From NCBI GenBank assembly GCA_036377075.1, contig DASUZB010000218.1, forward strand, positions 1 through 6,286: 6,286 nt of DNA. Direction: 5' to 3'. The stretch comes from DASUZB01 sp036377075. GTDB taxonomy: Bacteria; Actinomycetota; CALGFH01. Shown here one piece after another: positions 4,433-6,286 of this stretch. The notes beneath the pieces are model-generated. The model was not told the origin of the DNA. It saw only the letters and a program-made list of their open reading frames with translations, and ran no database searches. Numbering within the stretch: position 1 is the first letter of the stretch; every line of letters begins with the position of its first letter. The position numbers and the translations under genes are program-made.

Positions 4433-6286
4433 GTGGGATTCCTGGACCGCCTGGTCGGCAAGCGGCGGCCGGCCACCGGGGGGCCGGAGCCAGGCCCCAC
4501 CCGGCCGCTCCACGCCTGGCGGGAACTGCCGCCGATGCCGCGGACGCTGCCGCCGCCGACGACGACCGTGCAGGCCGCCGCGTTCGAGGCCGGCCTGGCC
4601 TCCCGGCAGGCGCCGGCGTTCCTCGGCACGCTGGGGCACCGGCTCGACGCCACCGCGCCCGCCGGGACCGTCCTCGGCCTCGCCACGCCGGCGGCCGCTC
4701 CAGCCTCCAGCGAGGTGGCCCACGGCCGCGCGCCGGCCGGGCCGAGGGGCGACGAAGGAGCGCCGTGGGAAGCCGGCGGGCCCGCCAGGCTGGGCGGCGA
4801 CCACGGCGGTGCCCTGGTGTCGCCCCTGGCGACGACGCTGGTCACCGCTCCGGCGCAGGACCTGCCCAGCTTGAGCCTGCCGCCGGTGGCTACGGGCCAC
4901 GAGCCGGAGGGAGCGGCTCCTGCCGGAGCTTCCCCGCACGGCATGCCGGTGGCGCCCGACCGCACGGTGCAGGATGGCCCGCCGGCGGGGGAGCGGGTGG
5001 CTGGTGGCGGGTCGCCGGCGGCCGCCCCGGTGGCCGGCCCACCCGGTGACGCGCCACCGGGCGCGAGCACGGACGGACCAGCCACCGCGCTGCTCGGCGA
5101 CCGGCCGGTGCAGCGTGCCCTTGGCCAGGAACCGGGCGCACCGCGACCGTCCTCCGGCGCCGCGGCCGTCCTGCCGGCCACCGCGCCGGAGCCAGGCACG
5201 GCGCCCGCAGGCACGGCGCCGGCAGGCCCGGAGGCGCGCCCGGCCCGCCGGGTCGGCCTCGGCCCACCCGTCCCGGGGGGCACGGTGCAGCGCGCGACGC
5301 CCACGGGCCACCGCGAGCCACCCGCCGCCCGCCAGGCACCGCCCGCCGCGCAGCCCTGGGCATCCGCGGGCCAGGCCAGGTCGTCCGGCGGCAGGGCCGT
5401 GCCGGAGGAGCCGGGCGGCCAGGCCGTGCCCCCACGGGCCGCCGCCCCGCCGCCCGAGGCTGGGGGCCCCGCCGACCGTGGCACCGGTCCGTCCGTCGGT
5501 GCCGGGTCGCCGCCGCCGGCGGCGGTCCCGCACGGGGAGGAGGCTACGGAGCCGGGTGTGGTCGCGCCGCTCGGGGAGGCACCTGGCGGCCCGTCCGCGT
5601 CCCCGGCCGGTGGGTTCCAGGTCGCGCCGCTGCTGGGGGAGCGGGGCGGACTCGGCCAGCCGAAGCTCCAGCGCAGCGCCGCCGGGCGCGACGGGCCGGG
5701 CAAGCAGGCCGCATCGCCCGCCGCGTCGGAGGGGGCCGCGCCATCGCTCGGCGCCGAGCCACCGGGCGCTTCTGGTGAGCTCGTGCCCCTGCTGGGCGAG
5801 CGCGGCGTGCGGCCCACGGTGCAGCGCGGCGCGGACGGCCCGCCCGGCGTCGGAGCGCCGCCCACCACGAGCGCCGGGGGGACCGCGACCTCCGGACGGG
5901 CGAGAGCGGCCAGCCGCGGCGGGGCGGGTGGCACCACACCGGCCGGATCGGAGCCGGCTACCGCCGCGGCTGGCCCGGACGGCGCCGCCGCCGACCCCAT
6001 CCAGGCCGCCGCCCACACGGCGCCCGCCGACGGCTCCGCGACGCTCCCTACGGACGCAGCCGCCGAGGCGGCGCCCGGATGGTCGTTGCCGGGGGAGGCG
6101 GCGCCGCTGGCTCCGCTGCTCGGGGAACGGCCGGTCGTGCTGGCCAGCCTGCTCGCGGTCGACGCGCCAGCGCCCACCGGGGCGTGGCTCCAGGCGGCCG
6201 GCGAACCGGCCGGCCTGCCGGAGCCGGCTAGCGGGCCCAGGCGGGCAGGCACCGGCGGGTCCCGGCCGGGCGCGGCCCTTGCCCGG
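4433..6286 (+). CDS. Long Pro/Ala/Gly-rich eCIS-associated protein with LLGER and QR motifs, 3' end outside window
   Basis: The frame is open without a stop from GTG 4433 to the edge, at least 618 residues. I read it codon by codon; the third codon position is strongly G/C throughout. The N-terminus GFLDRLVGKRR is a short basic amphipathic segment. A more ordered-looking stretch follows: AWRELPPMPRT (28-38) and AAFEAGLASRQAPAFLGTLG (48-67). The rest is low complexity, dominated by Pro, Ala and Gly, with no Cys, Tyr or Asn and only three Lys and four Phe seen. P-L-L-G-E-R-like motifs occur at 220-224, 377-383, 397-404, 450-457 and 559-566. (V/L)QR occurs at 226-228, 285-287, 412-414 and 463-465, with degenerate TVQ at 45-47 and 178-180. 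No domain of known function is recognised. Its place after the tube and chaperone-like genes ties it to the particle. It could be a scaffold, length or cargo-tethering protein, or a disordered surface component; none is proven. Because GC-rich DNA leaves many frames open, the exact extent is less certain than for neighbours. Confidence 0.72.
   Translation, partial: MGFLDRLVGKRRPATGGPEPGPTRPLHAWRELPPMPRTLPPPTTTVQAAAFEAGLASRQAPAFLGTLGHRLDATAPAGTVLGLATPAAAPASSEVAHGRAPAGPRGDEGAPWEAGGPARLGGDHGGALVSPLATTLVTAPAQDLPSLSLPPVATGHEPEGAAPAGASPHGMPVAPDRTVQDGPPAGERVAGGGSPAAAPVAGPPGDAPPGASTDGPATALLGDRPVQRALGQEPGAPRPSSGAAAVLPATAPEPGTAPAGTAPAGPEARPARRVGLGPPVPGGTVQRATPTGHREPPAARQAPPAAQPWASAGQARSSGGRAVPEEPGGQAVPPRAAAPPPEAGGPADRGTGPSVGAGSPPPAAVPHGEEATEPGVVAPLGEAPGGPSASPAGGFQVAPLLGERGGLGQPKLQRSAAGRDGPGKQAASPAASEGAAPSLGAEPPGASGELVPLLGERGVRPTVQRGADGPPGVGAPPTTSAGGTATSGRARAASRGGAGGTTPAGSEPATAAAGPDGAAADPIQAAAHTAPADGSATLPTDAAAEAAPGWSLPGEAAPLAPLLGERPVVLASLLAVDAPAPTGAWLQAAGEPAGLPEPASGPRRAGTGGSRPGAALAR
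5090..6130 (+). repeat. Dispersed LLG(E/D)R ... (V/L)QR peptide repeat
   Basis: Copies begin at 5090 (LLGDRPVQR), 5561 (VAPLGEA, degenerate), 5621 (VAPLLGER, then KLQRS at 5663), 5780 (LVPLLGER, then TVQRG at 5816) and 6107 (LAPLLGERPVVL, QR lost). The QR motif follows the LLGER motif directly, or after 7 and 5 intervening residues, in three copies. Linkers vary in length and composition, while the motif stays, pointing to selection on short binding motifs in a disordered chain. Confidence 0.6.
5195..5224 (+). repeat. 15-bp tandem duplication encoding GTAPA twice
   Basis: GGCACGGCGCCCGCA (5195-5209) is followed immediately by GGCACGGCGCCGGCA (5210-5224), 14 of 15 identical. It is in frame with the long Pro/Ala-rich protein and typical of replication slippage in low-complexity coding DNA. 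Confidence 0.75.

Noticed and set aside
4163..6016. A 617-codon minus-strand open frame over the small genes and repeat protein
   Set aside because: It runs antisense through the conserved assembly-like and DUF6760-like genes, is rich in Arg/Gly, and shows no recognisable domain; a GC-driven shadow.
4306..6252. A 648-codon open frame on the minus strand opposite the long repeat protein
   Set aside because: Its wobble position coincides with that of the plus-strand frame, so it stays open only because TTA, CTA and TCA codons are rare in the sense frame. The plus frame has a plausible start, coupling to the upstream gene and recurring motifs.
1..6286. tRNA, rRNA, CRISPR array or insertion sequence
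   Set aside because: Reading through the window I found no regularly spaced repeat-spacer pattern, no transposase-like protein or terminal inverted repeats, and almost all the sequence is occupied by eCIS genes.

Overview
This window is one end of an extracellular contractile injection system (eCIS, a phage-tail-like particle of the Afp/PVC type) in a very GC-rich actinobacterium. Evidence for the host is the strongly G/C third codon position, AGGAGG-type ribosome binding sites, GTG starts and tight TGATG/GTGA gene overlaps. The genus cannot be fixed from this sequence. All genes lie on the + strand.

Layout: (1) 1-909, the 3' part of an eCIS AAA+ ATPase (Afp15/Pvc15-like), open at the left edge. 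(2) 923-1672, a DUF4157 (eCIS core domain) protein with an HELTH putative metal-binding motif, four (L/V)QR motifs and an acidic tail. (3) 1673-1803, the only real intergenic gap. With the preceding stop codon it holds two strong GC inverted repeats and a small palindrome. (4) 1804-3339, the contractile sheath. (5) 3373-3816, the inner tube (gp19-like). (6) 3816-4271, a phage-tail-assembly-like protein. (7) 4268-4426, a 52-residue DUF6760-like protein. (8) 4433-6286, a very long Pro/Ala/Gly-rich reading frame that runs off the right edge with no stop. It carries repeated P-L-L-G-E-R and (L/V)QR motifs.

The sheath and tube form the contractile barrel. The two small proteins after them sit where phages encode tail-assembly chaperones. 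The ATPase probably assists assembly, sheath recycling or cargo loading. The DUF4157 protein belongs to a family linked to eCIS cargo and toxins. The last protein is the least understood: apparently disordered, lacking Cys, Tyr and Asn over 618 visible residues, and sharing the (L/V)QR motif with the DUF4157 protein. Spike, baseplate (gp25, gpJ-like), LysM adaptor, tape measure and cap genes are not in this window and would be expected to the right.

The best candidates for undescribed biology are the QR/LLGER repeat protein and its motif link to the DUF4157 protein. Next are the hairpin-framed stop codon and second stem-loop before the sheath gene, and the overlapping small-gene pair whose downstream frame lies in -1 and is already open before the upstream stop.
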